A stretch of 64,000 bases of DNA, taken from Skermania sp. ID1734 (GTDB taxonomy: Bacteria > Actinomycetota > Actinomycetes > Mycobacteriales > Mycobacteriaceae). The stretch's first letter is position 1; each line of letters opens with the position of its first letter. Positions 52,855 to 62,476 of this stretch are shown here, one piece after another. The position numbers were made by a program, and so were the translations under genes. Where the stretch lies: assembly GCF_007489285.1 (NCBI RefSeq), contig NZ_VLIY01000013.1, forward strand, positions 81,036-145,035. The letters are read 5' to 3'. The notes under the pieces are model-generated. The model ran no database searches. It was given only the letters and a program-made list of their open reading frames with translations, and was not told where the DNA came from.

Positions 52855-54135
52855 TCAGCCGACGAGCGCGCGAACCGCTTTGGGCAGGTCCTTTTTTCGC
52901 TTGTACGGTCCCACTACGGCGACACCGAGCGGGCCCGCCAACAACTCGGCAGCAACATTGCCCACCTGCTCTGTGGTGACGGCGTCGATCCGCGACAGCG
53001 TTTCCGAGATGCTGCGATGGTTGCCGTAGCTGAGTTCGCTACGACCGATCCGGTTCATCCGTGACCCGGAATCCTCCAAGCCGAGCACCAGCCCGCCACG
53101 CAGCGAGCCCTTCGCGCGCGCACACTCCGCGTCGCTGATGCCGTTGGCCGCGATGTCGATCAGCACCTCACGCGCGAGTTCCGTTACCGCGCCGAGGTTT
53201 TCCGGCTGACAGCCCGCATACACCGAGAATGCGCCGGTATCGGCGAAGGTGTCGACGCTGGAATACACCGAGTACGCCAGCCCACGCTCCTCGCGGATCC
53301 GCTGGAACAGCCTGGAACTCAGCCCGCCGCCGACCGCGGTGTTGAGCACTGACAGCGGCCACCGGTGATCGCCCTCGTGCCGACCGAACGCCCGCACGCC
53401 GAGGCAGATGTGCGCCTGCTCGCTGTCACGCGTCGTCAGGCTCAGCGCCGGCTGCTGCGCCAATCGGAGCTTGCCTTCCCGACGCGGAGCGGGAGTCACG
53501 TCGTGGCGCAGCCGGTCACCGAAGGCCCGCCGCACCAACTCCACCGTGTGCTCATGCTCGACGTTTCCTGCCACCGCAACCACCATGCGCTCCGGCGTGT
53601 AGCGGCGCACGTGGAACGAATGCAGCTGCTGCCGGGTCATCGATTCGATCGACTCGACTGTGCCGATCACCGGACGCCCGATCGGATGATCACCGAATAC
53701 CGCGCCCAGAAACGCGTCGCCGACCAGATCCTCCGGGTCGTCGTCGCGCATCGAAATCTCTTCAAGCACCACTTGGCGCTCCACATCGACGTCGGCGCTG
53801 CGGCACAGCCCGCGCAGCACCACGTCGCTGACCAGATCCACCGCCAGCGGCAGATCGTCGTCGAGCACGTGCGCGTAGAAGCAGGTGTGCTCCTTGGCGG
53901 TGAACGCGTTGAGCTCGCCGCCCACCGAATCCATGGTCTGCGCGATGTCGAGGGCACTGCGCGTCGGTGTCGCCTTGAACAGCAGGTGCTCGAGAAAATG
54001 CGCGGCGCCGGCCACGGTGCGGCCCTCGTCGCGCGCGCCGACGCCTACCCAGATGCCAACCGAGGCCGAGCGCACGCCGGGCACGTGCTCGGTGACGACG
54101 CGTACGCCGCCGGGCAGGACCGTGCGCTGCACCAC
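52855..54135 (-). CDS. pepR: M16 zinc peptidase PepR
   Basis: A 426-residue processing-peptidase-like protease. The inverted zinc motif HFLEHLLFK (HxxEH) and the downstream glutamate (VVLEEISMRDDDPED region) are present; RIREERGLAYSVYS in the C-terminal half matches the family. Homologue of Rv2782c next to gpsI. Start taken as GTG 54135 (VVQRTVLPGGVRVVTEHV); a longer in-frame reading would run through the palindromic element into gpsI and is unlikely. Confidence 0.92.
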   Translation of the reverse strand: MVQRTVLPGGVRVVTEHVPGVRSASVGIWVGVGARDEGRTVAGAAHFLEHLLFKATPTRSALDIAQTMDSVGGELNAFTAKEHTCFYAHVLDDDLPLAVDLVSDVVLRGLCRSADVDVERQVVLEEISMRDDDPEDLVGDAFLGAVFGDHPIGRPVIGTVESIESMTRQQLHSFHVRRYTPERMVVAVAGNVEHEHTVELVRRAFGDRLRHDVTPAPRREGKLRLAQQPALSLTTRDSEQAHICLGVRAFGRHEGDHRWPLSVLNTAVGGGLSSRLFQRIREERGLAYSVYSSVDTFADTGAFSVYAGCQPENLGAVTELAREVLIDIAANGISDAECARAKGSLRGGLVLGLEDSGSRMNRIGRSELSYGNHRSISETLSRIDAVTTEQVGNVAAELLAGPLGVAVVGPYKRKKDLPKAVRALVG

Positions 54136-54179
54136 GCCGTCCGAGACCGCCCCGGCGTAGCGATTGGTGCGACTACGCC

Positions 54180-54241
54180 GCTGATCACGAGCAAATGGCG
54201 CCGAAAAACGCTCGAAAGGCGACCAAATGCTCGTGATCAGC
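54180..54241. repeat. 62-bp palindromic element between gpsI and pepR
   Basis: GCTGATCACGAGCA (54180-54193) and its exact complement TGCTCGTGATCAGC (54228-54241) enclose 34 bp that contain GGCGCCGAAAAACG and CGAAAGGCGACC. It is a compact stem-loop in a 121-bp spacer. It could be an attenuator between gpsI and pepR or a dispersed REP-like element; the form (short, perfect ends, conserved-looking centre) favours the latter. Confidence 0.65.
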
Positions 54242-54256
54242 AGTGTGGTGGGGTGC

Positions 54257-56644
54257 TTACTCAGCCGACGTCTCCGCGGTGGGCGCGGCCGCCGACTCAT
54301 CACCAGCGGCCTCCGGCGAGGCGCCGGTCTCCGGTGCGTCGGACGCAGCGGCTGCGGTGTCTGCAGTGACAGCCGTCTCTGCAGCGTCTGCAGCGTCTGC
54401 TGTGTCCTCTTCGGGCACCGGGATCAGCGAGATCTTGCCGCGGTTGTCGATATCGGCGATCTCCACGCGCAGCTTGGTGCCGACGTTGACGACGTCCTCG
54501 ACCTTGGCGATCCGCTTGCCGTTGCCGAGCTTGCTGATGTGCACCAGCCCGTCACGACCCGGCAGCAACGAGACGAACGCGCCGAACGCCGTCGTCTTGA
54601 CAACGGTGCCGAGGAAACGCTCGCCGACCTTGGGCATCTGCGGATTGGCAATGGCGTTGATCTTGTCGATCGCGGCCTGCGCCGAGGGTCCGTCGGCCGC
54701 GCCGACGTAGACAGTGCCGTCGTCCTCGATGGAAATGTTCGCGCCGGTCTCCTCGGTGATCTGGTTGATCACCTTGCCCTTGGGCCCGATCACCTCGCCG
54801 ATCTTGTCAACCGGCACCTTGATCGCGGTGACCCGCGGGGCATGCGGGCTCATGTCGTCAGGCGTGTCGATCGCCTCGGCCATGACCTCGAGGATCGTAG
54901 TGCGGGCGTCGTGCGCCTGCGCGAGAGCACCGGCGAGCACCTTGGACGGAATGCCGTCGAGCTTGGTGTCGAGCTGCAGCGCGGTGACGAAGTCCTTGGT
55001 GCCGGCGACCTTGAAGTCCATGTCGCCGAAGGCGTCCTCGGCGCCGAGAATGTCGGTCAGCGCCACGTAGCGGGTCTCGTTGTCGACCGTGTCGGAGACG
55101 AGGCCCATCGCGATGCCCGCGACCGGCGCCTTCAGCGGCACACCGGCATTGAGCAGCGACAGCGTCGACGCGCACACCGAACCCATGGACGTCGAGCCGT
55201 TGGAACCGAGCGCCTCGGAGACCTGCCGGATGGCGTACGGGAACTCCTCCTGGCTGGGCAGCACCGGGATCAGTGCCCGTTCGGCCAGTGCGCCGTGGCC
55301 GATCTCGCGGCGCTTCGGCGAACCGACGCGGCCGGTCTCACCGGTCGAATACGGCGGGAAGTTGTAGTGGTGCATGTAGCGCTTGCTGGTTTCGGGGCCG
55401 AGCGAGTCGATCTGCTGGGCCATCTTGACCATGTCGAGGGTGGTGATGCCCAGAATCTGAGTCTCGCCGCGCTCGAACAGCGCCGAGCCGTGTGCCCGCG
55501 GGACCACTGCGACCTCGGCCGACAGCGACCGGATGTCGGTGATGCCGCGGCCGTCGATGCGGAACTTGTCGCGCAGGATGCGCTGGCGCACCAGCTTCTT
55601 GGTCAGCGACCGGAAGGCGGCACCGAGTTCCTTCTCCCGGCCCTCGAACTGCTCGCCGAGCTGACCGAGGATCTCGAGCTTAATCTCGTCGGTCTTCTCG
55701 TCGCGCTCCTGCTTGCCGGCGATGGTCAACGCCTGCGCGAGCTTGTCCTTGGCGGCGGCTTCGACTGCGGCGTAGGCATCTTCGGCGTAGGCCGGATACA
55801 GCGGGTATTCGCCGGTCGGCTTGGCGGCCTTGGCGGCGAGGTCCTGCTGCGCCTTGCACAGGCGTGCGATGAACGGCTTGGCGGCCTCGAGACCCTCCGC
55901 GACGACCGACTCGGTGGGCGCGGTCGCGCCGCCGTCGATGAGTTCGATGACGTTCTCGGTGGCCTCGGCCTCGACCATCATGATGGCCACATCGCCGGAA
56001 TCGGTGACCCGACCGGCGACGACCATGTCGAACACCGCGTTCTCGAGCTGCTCGACGGTCGGGAAAGCCACCCACTGGCCGGCAGGAGCGGAGCCTGTGG
56101 AGCGACCATCGGAGTCACTGATCAGGGCCACCCGCACGCCACCGACCGGGCCGGAGAACGGCAGCCCGGCGATCTGGGTGGACGCCGACGCCGCGTTGAT
56201 GGCGACCACGTCGTACAGGTCGTTCGGGTCCAGGCTCATCACGGTGACCACGACCTGGATCTCGTTGCGCAGGCCGTCGACGAACGACGGGCGCAACGGC
56301 CGGTCGATCAACCGGCAGGTCAGGATCGCGTCGGTGGACGGGCGGCCCTCGCGACGGAAGAAGGAGCCGGGGATGCGACCCGCGGCGTACATCCGCTCTT
56401 CGACGTCGACGGTGAGCGGGAAGAAATCGAAGTGCTCCTTGGGCTGCTTGCTGGCCGTGGTGGCCGAGAGCAGCATGGTGTCGTCGTCGAGGTAGGCGAC
56501 GACCGACCCGGCGGCTTGGCGGGCGAGGCGACCGGTTTCGAAGCGGATCGTGCGGGTACCGAACTTACCGTTGTCGATGACGGCGGTGGATTCGAAAACG
56601 CCTTCCTCGACCTCGATTGCCCCTGTGTTTTCTGTTGTTGTCAT
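54257..56644 (-). CDS. pnp: Polynucleotide phosphorylase / guanosine pentaphosphate synthetase GpsI
   Basis: A 795-residue exoribonuclease: two RNase PH domains (first about 1-260, second about 360-590), an all-helical linker, then KH ([20 protein letters not shown]) and S1 ([20 protein letters not shown]) domains. Degrades mRNA 3'-to-5' phosphorolytically. The last 45 residues are an Ala/Asp/Glu/Thr-rich low-complexity tail. ATG at 56644. Transcribed after rpsO. Confidence 0.97.
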   Translation of the reverse strand: MTTTENTGAIEVEEGVFESTAVIDNGKFGTRTIRFETGRLARQAAGSVVAYLDDDTMLLSATTASKQPKEHFDFFPLTVDVEERMYAAGRIPGSFFRREGRPSTDAILTCRLIDRPLRPSFVDGLRNEIQVVVTVMSLDPNDLYDVVAINAASASTQIAGLPFSGPVGGVRVALISDSDGRSTGSAPAGQWVAFPTVEQLENAVFDMVVAGRVTDSGDVAIMMVEAEATENVIELIDGGATAPTESVVAEGLEAAKPFIARLCKAQQDLAAKAAKPTGEYPLYPAYAEDAYAAVEAAAKDKLAQALTIAGKQERDEKTDEIKLEILGQLGEQFEGREKELGAAFRSLTKKLVRQRILRDKFRIDGRGITDIRSLSAEVAVVPRAHGSALFERGETQILGITTLDMVKMAQQIDSLGPETSKRYMHHYNFPPYSTGETGRVGSPKRREIGHGALAERALIPVLPSQEEFPYAIRQVSEALGSNGSTSMGSVCASTLSLLNAGVPLKAPVAGIAMGLVSDTVDNETRYVALTDILGAEDAFGDMDFKVAGTKDFVTALQLDTKLDGIPSKVLAGALAQAHDARTTILEVMAEAIDTPDDMSPHAPRVTAIKVPVDKIGEVIGPKGKVINQITEETGANISIEDDGTVYVGAADGPSAQAAIDKINAIANPQMPKVGERFLGTVVKTTAFGAFVSLLPGRDGLVHISKLGNGKRIAKVEDVVNVGTKLRVEIADIDNRGKISLIPVPEEDTADAADAAETAVTADTAAAASDAPETGASPEAAGDESAAAPTAETSAE

Positions 56645-56984
56645 CTCTGTCTACGTGACCTCTCGTCTGCGCCGTACGCGCAAAACTTCAGCGCCCGCTG
56701 GCGCGGCTCACCCGGCACGTGTCCCCTTGGACTCGGCTGCGCGGTGGCGGTCATCGATCGAAGCTCCCCGGTGACAGCTCGCGGCGTCCCGAGTAGCCAC
56801 TACCGAAGACCGACGCCACGACTGGCAGGTGGGTACGGCTCTAGTGGCAGGTGGATGGGCTCATCCACCAGGTTTGTGTGTCAGTTCCATTGCTGTGGCG
56901 CTCCGCCACATGCACGAAAGCCAACGAGGCTTAGTCTAAGCGTTGCCTCGTTGGCTTCCTCGCGATTGCGCGCGTGATTGCGAC
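56645..56984. other. 340-bp rpsO-gpsI spacer with hairpins and no gene
   Basis: No coding potential is recognised. On the strand of rpsO and gpsI it contains the rpsO-proximal 13-bp hairpin (56918-56957), a 7-bp hairpin TGTGGCG/CGCCACA (56894-56910), an 8-bp hairpin GGTGGATG/CATCCACC with 4-nt loop (56850-56869), and a direct repeat TGGCAGGTGG at 56823 and 56845. The layout suggests termination after rpsO followed by a structured gpsI leader, as expected for an autoregulated pnp mRNA. Confidence 0.55.
56918..56957 (-). terminator. rpsO terminator hairpin
   Basis: AAGCCAACGAGGC (56918-56930) and GCCTCGTTGGCTT (56945-56957) pair over 13 bp with a 14-nt loop, 28 bp downstream of the rpsO stop. 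No T-run. Partial termination is likely since gpsI follows on the same strand. Confidence 0.7.
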
Positions 56985-57254
56985 TCAGCGTCGCAGACCC
57001 AGCCGCTCGATGAGCGAACGGTAGCGCGCGATGTCGACCTTCTGAACGTACTTGAGCAACCGACGCCGGCGTCCGACCAGCAGCAGCAGGCCGCGGCGGG
57101 AGTGGTGGTCGTGCTTGTGCTGCTTGAGGTGTTCGGTGAGGTCGACGATGCGCTTGGTCAGCAACGCGACCTGCGCCTCCGGCGAACCGGTGTCGGTCTC
57201 GTGCAAGCCGTACTCGCTGAGAATCTGCTTCTTCTGCTCGGTGGTCAATGCCAC
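56985..57254 (-). CDS. rpsO: 30S ribosomal protein S15
   Basis: An 89-residue helical ribosomal protein binding the central domain of 16S r[19 protein letters not shown] and [20 protein letters not shown] are the invariant rRNA-contact segments. ATG at 57254. Located between ribF and gpsI, the common actinobacterial order. Confidence 0.98.
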   Translation of the reverse strand: MALTTEQKKQILSEYGLHETDTGSPEAQVALLTKRIVDLTEHLKQHKHDHHSRRGLLLLVGRRRRLLKYVQKVDIARYRSLIERLGLRR

Positions 57255-57368
57255 TGATCTGCTCCCGTTGTTTCAGTCCGCGCACTGAGTTGAGTTGGCG
57301 AACTTCGTCGCCGCAGTGTGGCCGCCGCGGACCGCAGCACACACGGCCGAACACTTTACCATCGCCGC

Positions 57369-58334
57369 TCAGGGCTGCTGATCCAGCACCTCGCGAGCAC
57401 GTGCGACGTCATTGGCCATCTCAGCCTTGAGGTCCTCGATCGAATCGAACGCCTCCATGCCGCGCAGATGCTCGACGAAGTCCACGGCGACGTGCTGGCC
57501 GTACAAATCGGCCTCGCCGTCGAGCACGAACGCCTCTACGGTCCGGGTCCGGCCGGAGAAGGTCGGGTTGGTGCCGACCGAGATGGCCGCGCGCGCCGGC
57601 TTGCCGACCGGAACCCCGCCGATCTCCGGGCCCGGGCCGAGCACGGTGAACCACCCCGCGTACACGCCGTCGGCGGGGATTGCCGCATACATCGGCGGAG
57701 AAATATTTGCGGTCGGATAGCCCAGTGCGCGGCCCCGGCCGTCGCCGTGCACCACGACGCCCTCGATCCGGTGCGGCCGGCCCAGCGCCTCGGCCGCGGC
57801 CCGGACATCGCCCGCGTCGACGCAAGCGCGAATGTAGGTGGAGGAGAACGTGACCGCGTGTTCGGCCAGCAGTTCCACCGCGTCGACCTCGAACCCGAAT
57901 CGCTGACCCATCTCCCGCATCGTTTCGACGGTGCCCGACGCCTTGCGGCCGAAGGTGAAGTTGTCGCCGACGACCACCTCGACGACATGCAGTCGTTCGA
58001 CCAGGAGGTCGTGCACGTAACTGGCCGGGGTCAGCTTCATGAACTCGTGGGTGAAGGGCATGACGCAGAAGACGTCGATGCCGAGTTGCTCGGCAAGTTC
58101 GGCGCGACGGGTCAGCGTGGTCAACTGCGCCGGATGGCTGCCCGGACGCACGACCTCCATCGGGTGCGGGTCGAAAGTCATCAGCACGCTCGGTACATGC
58201 CGTTCGGCGGCGGCCCGCACCGCGCGCGAAATCAGTTCGGCGTGACCGCGGTGAATGCCGTCGAAGACTCCGATGGTAAGCACGCAACGTCCCCAATCGG
58301 CTGGGATTTCGTCGAGACCTCGCCATCTGTGCAC
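57369..58334 (-). CDS. ribF: Bifunctional riboflavin kinase / FMN adenylyltransferase RibF
   Basis: A 321-residue enzyme making FMN and FAD. N-terminal nucleotidyltransferase half begins LTIGVFDGIHRGHAELI (HxGH); the C-terminal kinase half contains GRALGYPTANI and YAGWFTVLG. GTG at 58334. Divergent from the vapBC pair with an 88-bp spacer. Confidence 0.96.
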   Translation of the reverse strand: MHRWRGLDEIPADWGRCVLTIGVFDGIHRGHAELISRAVRAAAERHVPSVLMTFDPHPMEVVRPGSHPAQLTTLTRRAELAEQLGIDVFCVMPFTHEFMKLTPASYVHDLLVERLHVVEVVVGDNFTFGRKASGTVETMREMGQRFGFEVDAVELLAEHAVTFSSTYIRACVDAGDVRAAAEALGRPHRIEGVVVHGDGRGRALGYPTANISPPMYAAIPADGVYAGWFTVLGPGPEIGGVPVGKPARAAISVGTNPTFSGRTRTVEAFVLDGEADLYGQHVAVDFVEHLRGMEAFDSIEDLKAEMANDVARAREVLDQQP

Positions 58335-58395
58335 GAGGTGGAGCCTACGGAAGTAGTGATCACGCGTGCACGACTGGTCTCACCGGACACACGAC

Positions 58396-58415
58396 GGTGC
58401 TACGTGGTGCTACGT
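58396..58415. repeat. Tandem 10-bp repeat in the vapBC promoter
   Basis: GGTGCTACGT occurs twice in direct tandem (58396-58405 and 58406-58415), one helical turn apart. The second copy supplies TACGTT (58411-58416), a good minus-10 box 6 nt before the vapB GTG. It is a plausible VapB/VapBC autoregulatory operator. Confidence 0.6.
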
Positions 58416-58422
58416 TGGGTGA

Positions 58423-58671
58423 GTGAAGACGATCAGTCAGCGTGAGCTTCGAAACGACAATGCCGAGGTAATCCGCGGTGTCGAGCGCGGCGAGACGTAC
58501 GTGGTGACGCGACGGGGTGTCCCGGTTGCGCTGCTTTCTCCGGTCTCATCGGAAACCGACCTGCACTGCATTCGACCGGCCACGAAGCGTCGTGCCTACA
58601 CGCGTGCGGATCGGGTTAGGTGGGCCGGCGACAGTCCGGCGCTTCTGGACGACCTGCGCGGGCAACGGTGA
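58423..58671 (+). CDS. vapB: Phd/YefM-type antitoxin (VapB)
   Basis: An 82-residue antitoxin. MKTISQRELRNDNAEVIRGV and ETYVVTRRGVPVALLSPV are the N-terminal Phd/YefM DNA-binding fold; the rest is the flexible toxin-binding tail. GTG start with TACGTT 6 nt upstream and no Shine-Dalgarno sequence. Its TGA overlaps the toxin GTG by 4 nt, typical of TA operons. Confidence 0.88.
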   Translation: MKTISQRELRNDNAEVIRGVERGETYVVTRRGVPVALLSPVSSETDLHCIRPATKRRAYTRADRVRWAGDSPALLDDLRGQR

Positions 58672-59057
58672 GCCGCTGGTACCTAGACACCTCCGCAGCA
58701 CTGAAACTGCTGCTCGCTGAAGCCGAATCGGATGCACTCGCCGAGGCGATCGATGCAGAGCAGCCAGATTTGGTTGCCTGCCTGCTGCTCGAGACCGAAC
58801 TGCGCCGCGCCGCGAATCGGATCGAACCGTTGACCCAGAGCGCCGTGTCGGACTTTCTCGAGGGTGTCGACCTGTATGAGCTACCTGGTTCGCTGTTCAC
58901 GGCGGCTGGTCTGCTGCCCGGAGAGCACCTGCGCTCGCTCGACGCTCTGCATCTCGCGGCGGCGGTGCGGATCGGCGCCGAGCAGATCATCACTTATGAC
59001 GTGCGGATGGCGCAGTCGGCCCGCGCGTTGGGACTGAAGCTCACCGCACCCGCCTAG
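58668..59057 (+). CDS. vapC: PIN-domain ribonuclease toxin (VapC)
   Basis: A 129-residue PIN nuclease. Acidic metal-binding residues are in WYLDTSAALKL (Asp7), LLETELRRA, SLDALHLAAAVR and ITYDVRMAQ, so the active site is complete. GTG overlaps the antitoxin stop (GTGA). Expected to cleave tRNA or rRNA when free of VapB. Confidence 0.9.
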   Translation: MSRWYLDTSAALKLLLAEAESDALAEAIDAEQPDLVACLLLETELRRAANRIEPLTQSAVSDFLEGVDLYELPGSLFTAAGLLPGEHLRSLDALHLAAAVRIGAEQIITYDVRMAQSARALGLKLTAPA

Positions 59058-59108
59058 CGGCGATATAAGCGCAGTTTCGCGCCCGTAGTGCTCCTTTAAG
59101 CTCATGGT

Positions 59109-59807
59109 GTGCCCGACAAACGAGATGCCGCGGATGGATCGAGCCTCACTCCGGTCGCGCAGGATTACCTGAAGGTGATCTGGACGGCGCAGGAATGGTC
59201 GCCGGAACGCGTCTCGACAAAGCTTGTCGCCGAGCGGATCGGGGTTTCGGCTTCCACTGTCTCCGAAGCTATCCGCAAACTCGCCGATCAAGGCCTCGTC
59301 GATCACGCCCGCTACGGGTCCATCACGTTGACCGAGGAAGGCCGCCGCGCCGCGGTCGCCATGGTTCGCCGGCACCGGTTGCTCGAGACTTTTCTGGTCA
59401 ACGAACTCGGCTACGGCTGGGACGAGGTGCACGACGAGGCGGAGGTGCTCGAACACGCGGTCTCCGACCTGTTGATGTCGCGCATCGACGCCAAACTCGG
59501 CTTCCCCGAACGGGACCCGCACGGCGACCCGATTCCATCCATCGACGGAGCGGTGCCCACTCCCCCGGCCCGCCAACTCAGCGATTTTCGCGACGGCGAA
59601 AGTGGCCGGATCGCCCGCATCTCCGACGCCGACCCGGCCATGCTGCGTTACTTCGATTCCGTGGGCATCGCGCTCGACACCGTGGTCCGTGTGGTGGAGC
59701 GGCGCGACTTCGCGGGCACCATGTCGGTCCAGATCGGTTCCGCCGGCGGCGCACCCATCGACCTGGGAAACCCAGCGGCGCAGTCGATTTGGTTAGTGTC
59801 CTGCTGA
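59109..59807 (+). CDS. mntR: DtxR-family manganese-dependent regulator (MntR/SirR)
   Basis: A 232-residue repressor. VAQDYLKVIWTAQEWSPERV and VSASTVSEAIRKLADQGLVD form the winged HTH; HRLLETFLVNELGYGWDEVH and EAEVLEHAVSDLLMSRID carry the metal and dimer residues; a C-terminal FeoA/SH3-like domain follows. Homologue of Rv2788 (SirR/MntR). GTG at 59109; TAAGCT lies 6 nt upstream, no Shine-Dalgarno sequence. Its 3' end overlaps the convergent membrane-protein gene by 15 bp. Confidence 0.9.
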   Translation: MPDKRDAADGSSLTPVAQDYLKVIWTAQEWSPERVSTKLVAERIGVSASTVSEAIRKLADQGLVDHARYGSITLTEEGRRAAVAMVRRHRLLETFLVNELGYGWDEVHDEAEVLEHAVSDLLMSRIDAKLGFPERDPHGDPIPSIDGAVPTPPARQLSDFRDGESGRIARISDADPAMLRYFDSVGIALDTVVRVVERRDFAGTMSVQIGSAGGAPIDLGNPAAQSIWLVSC

Positions 59808-61583
59808 TTTTGGTAACACCCCGCCGATCGGCCCGGCACCGAGACACAACGACAGCCCGGACGTAGCGGCCTGGATATTCAGCGCATCGCCGCTGCCACG
59901 TAGCCGGACATACACCTGGTGCAAGCCTTGTCGCACCGGTACGGTGACCGCCCGCCCATGCGGAAACCACACGATTATCGACCCGTCGCGGCTCGCCAGA
60001 TAGTTGAGTTCGGCCGTCCAGTTCCACTCCGGCAGGGCGCCGGTGAGCGCGACCGTGGTCAGGCCGTCGATGCGGTAGCCGCAGCGCGGCACCGGACCTT
60101 GCCGGATGTCACGTGCCGGACCGACGCCGGCGGGGATGACGTGTCCCGAATCGTCGAGCATGCGCAAGACGGGTGTGGAATCGGCGAATGCGGACCGGAC
60201 CGGCAGTGCCGAGAAGACGTGACTTATCAGGTTGTCGGGATACGCGATCGGCAGCAGCACCCGCGGCGGAACCGGCTGGTCGAGCATTGGGGTGCCGGTG
60301 TTGTCGGCGAGCGAAGACCGAGCAGTAGCAAGGTAATTCGCGGTGTCGTCGAGCTGCCAGGAGCGGGTGAACGTCGCCGTCGACCACAGACTCGCGACGA
60401 GAAACAGTGCGGTCGCGCCCACCACGGCTTGGCGCGGCACCCGGATGCGGCGGCGCCACGGAGCCGCGATGACCAGGGCCATACCGGCAGCGATCACCAC
60501 GGAACTGTCGGTGAAGTAGCGCAACGTCTGGGCCAGTTCGTAGGCGGTGTTCGGCCCTGACCGGGCCAGCACCATCGCCGCCTCGCACAGCACTACATAC
60601 GCGCCCACGGCCAGACCCACCCGCCAGGCGTCGCGCTTTGCGTAACAACCGATGACGACGGCGCCCAGCACCAGCAGCCACGCCAGCACCACCAGCGCCG
60701 GGGCTGGATCCGCCCACGGCGGGCTCGGCAACCACCGCTGCCAGCTCAACGGGCCGCCGATCAGGGCCGGCAGCAGGCCCAGAAAGGTGCCGTGCTCGAT
60801 GAGTCCGACGGTCTGCGCCGCGGAGTCCCGGCCGAGCGGAAGCCCGATCACGCTCACATACACCGCCACCCATGTGACCGCGACAATCCCGCAACCGACC
60901 CACAACGCCGCAGCGCCACGAACCGCCTTGCGGCCGTCGATCCGGTTTCGCAGTGCCACGACGACGAACGCGACCAGCGGCACCAGAATCGACTTTTCGA
61001 AGCACAGCAGCGCGAACGCGAACGCCGCCGTGCCCGTGTACGCGTACCGCAGGCGTCCCGTGCGCATCAGCAGGATTGCGTCGCCGGTGACCCAGGCCAG
61101 CCCGATCTGCAGCGGCAGCGCGTTCAATCCGGCCGCCCACCACACGAACGACGGCAGCGTCAGCGGACCGAACAGGTAGATCACCAGCGGGACGAGAGTG
61201 ATCGGGCGATCCCGCAGCAGCAGCCGGAGCAGACGCAACACCGCAACCGACGCGCACGCCTGCAGGACCAGCAGTGTCGCCGCGGCCCAGACCCATTCAT
61301 ACGGCGCCAACCGGGTCACCACGCCGGCGATGAGGAACGCACCGGGCATCAAGTGGCCATCGTGGTTGTCCAGCAGAAACTGCGCCGAGAACAGCGATAG
61401 CCGACCGGCACGGCCGATGAGAATCAGGTCGTCCCAGTAAAAATTGCCGCGGGAAAGCACGAGAGCCCGCACGATCAGTTGCAGTGTCATGAGCACTGAC
61501 GCGACGACCGACCACCTCGGCCACCGGGCGCGCCGCTCGGCGGCCGCAGTGGCCAGCGGCGGGTTCGCTAACGCCAGTGCCAC
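59793..61583 (-). CDS. Polytopic membrane protein, possibly GT-C-like
   Basis: A 596-residue integral membrane protein with about 11-12 spans and a soluble C-terminal domain of about 160 residues (from around residue 440). GNFYWDDLILIGRAG after the first span and LLDNHDGHLMPGAFLI resemble the acidic first-loop motif of lipid-linked sugar transferases, but no family is certain. GTG at 61583, 11 bp after the truB stop. Function not assigned. Confidence 0.72.
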   Translation of the reverse strand: MALALANPPLATAAAERRARWPRWSVVASVLMTLQLIVRALVLSRGNFYWDDLILIGRAGRLSLFSAQFLLDNHDGHLMPGAFLIAGVVTRLAPYEWVWAAATLLVLQACASVAVLRLLRLLLRDRPITLVPLVIYLFGPLTLPSFVWWAAGLNALPLQIGLAWVTGDAILLMRTGRLRYAYTGTAAFAFALLCFEKSILVPLVAFVVVALRNRIDGRKAVRGAAALWVGCGIVAVTWVAVYVSVIGLPLGRDSAAQTVGLIEHGTFLGLLPALIGGPLSWQRWLPSPPWADPAPALVVLAWLLVLGAVVIGCYAKRDAWRVGLAVGAYVVLCEAAMVLARSGPNTAYELAQTLRYFTDSSVVIAAGMALVIAAPWRRRIRVPRQAVVGATALFLVASLWSTATFTRSWQLDDTANYLATARSSLADNTGTPMLDQPVPPRVLLPIAYPDNLISHVFSALPVRSAFADSTPVLRMLDDSGHVIPAGVGPARDIRQGPVPRCGYRIDGLTTVALTGALPEWNWTAELNYLASRDGSIIVWFPHGRAVTVPVRQGLHQVYVRLRGSGDALNIQAATSGLSLCLGAGPIGGVLPKSAGH

Positions 61584-61594
61584 GTCCGCCCGTC

Positions 61595-62476
61595 CTAGGC
61601 CGGCCGCACCACGAACACCGGTGCCGCGCGCTTGCCGCGCTCTTCCAGCAGAGCGATCACCTTGCGGTCCGGATCGACTGCTGCATGAACGCCGTGGTGC
61701 CCGAGGGGTTCGAGCCATCGGCCGTGACGCAGCGAGTCGGCTTCCGCGGGCGTGATGTGCCGCGCGGGGAAGCACGTCAGTGCGGCCGTGTCGATATCCA
61801 TGCTGAGTCGCGGTTCGTCGGCGAGTTGGTCCAGCGTGCACGCGTGCTTCAGCGTGAACGGGCCGACCGCGGTCCTTCGCAACGCCGTCAGGTGTCCGCC
61901 CACGCCCAGCGCTGCGCCGAGGTCGCGCGCGAGCGCGCGGATGTAGGTGCCGGAGGAACAGTCCACGGACACATCGAGATCCACCCAGTCTCCCGCCGCG
62001 CGGCGAGCGAGCACGTCGAAGCGCGAAACGGTGACCGGCCGCGCCGGCAGTTGCACGTCCTGGCCCGCCCGGTGCAGAGCATAGGCACGTTGGCCGTCGA
62101 TCTTGATGGCGCTCACGGTCGCCGGAATCTGCTGGATGTCACCGGTCAACGCCATCACTTCGGCAGCGATCGCGTCATCGGTGAGGTGAGTGGCCGACGC
62201 CTCGCTGAGGACCTCGCCTTCCGCGTCGTCGGTGGTGGTGGCCTGACCGAGCCTGATGGTGGCCGTGTAGGACTTGGTGGTCAGTGCCAGCAAGCCGAGC
62301 ATCTTGGTCGCGCGTTCCACCCCGAGCACCAGCACCCCCGTGGCCATCGGATCCAACGTGCCGGCGTGTCCGATCTTGCGGGTGCGCAGGATCTTCCGGC
62401 ACCGCCCCACCACGTCGTGGCTGGTCATACCCGGATCCTTGTCGATGATCAGCAGACCCGCGCCGGAGACGTCCAT
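61595..62476 (-). CDS. truB: tRNA pseudouridine-55 synthase TruB
   Basis: A 293-residue enzyme forming pseudouridine 55 in the T-loop of all tRNAs. Catalytic Asp42 in IGHAGTLDPMATGVL; other signatures are SYTATIRLG and DVSVDCSSGTYIRALARDLG. Its ATG directly abuts the pptT stop (TAGATG). Confidence 0.96.
   Translation of the reverse strand: MDVSGAGLLIIDKDPGMTSHDVVGRCRKILRTRKIGHAGTLDPMATGVLVLGVERATKMLGLLALTTKSYTATIRLGQATTTDDAEGEVLSEASATHLTDDAIAAEVMALTGDIQQIPATVSAIKIDGQRAYALHRAGQDVQLPARPVTVSRFDVLARRAAGDWVDLDVSVDCSSGTYIRALARDLGAALGVGGHLTALRRTAVGPFTLKHACTLDQLADEPRLSMDIDTAALTCFPARHITPAEADSLRHGRWLEPLGHHGVHAAVDPDRKVIALLEERGKRAAPVFVVRPA

Noticed and set aside
54227-56977. A 916-codon open frame on the plus strand opposite gpsI
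   Set aside because: It is the mirror of a highly conserved gene in GC-rich DNA; the product has no recognisable domain while gpsI on the minus strand is unmistakable.
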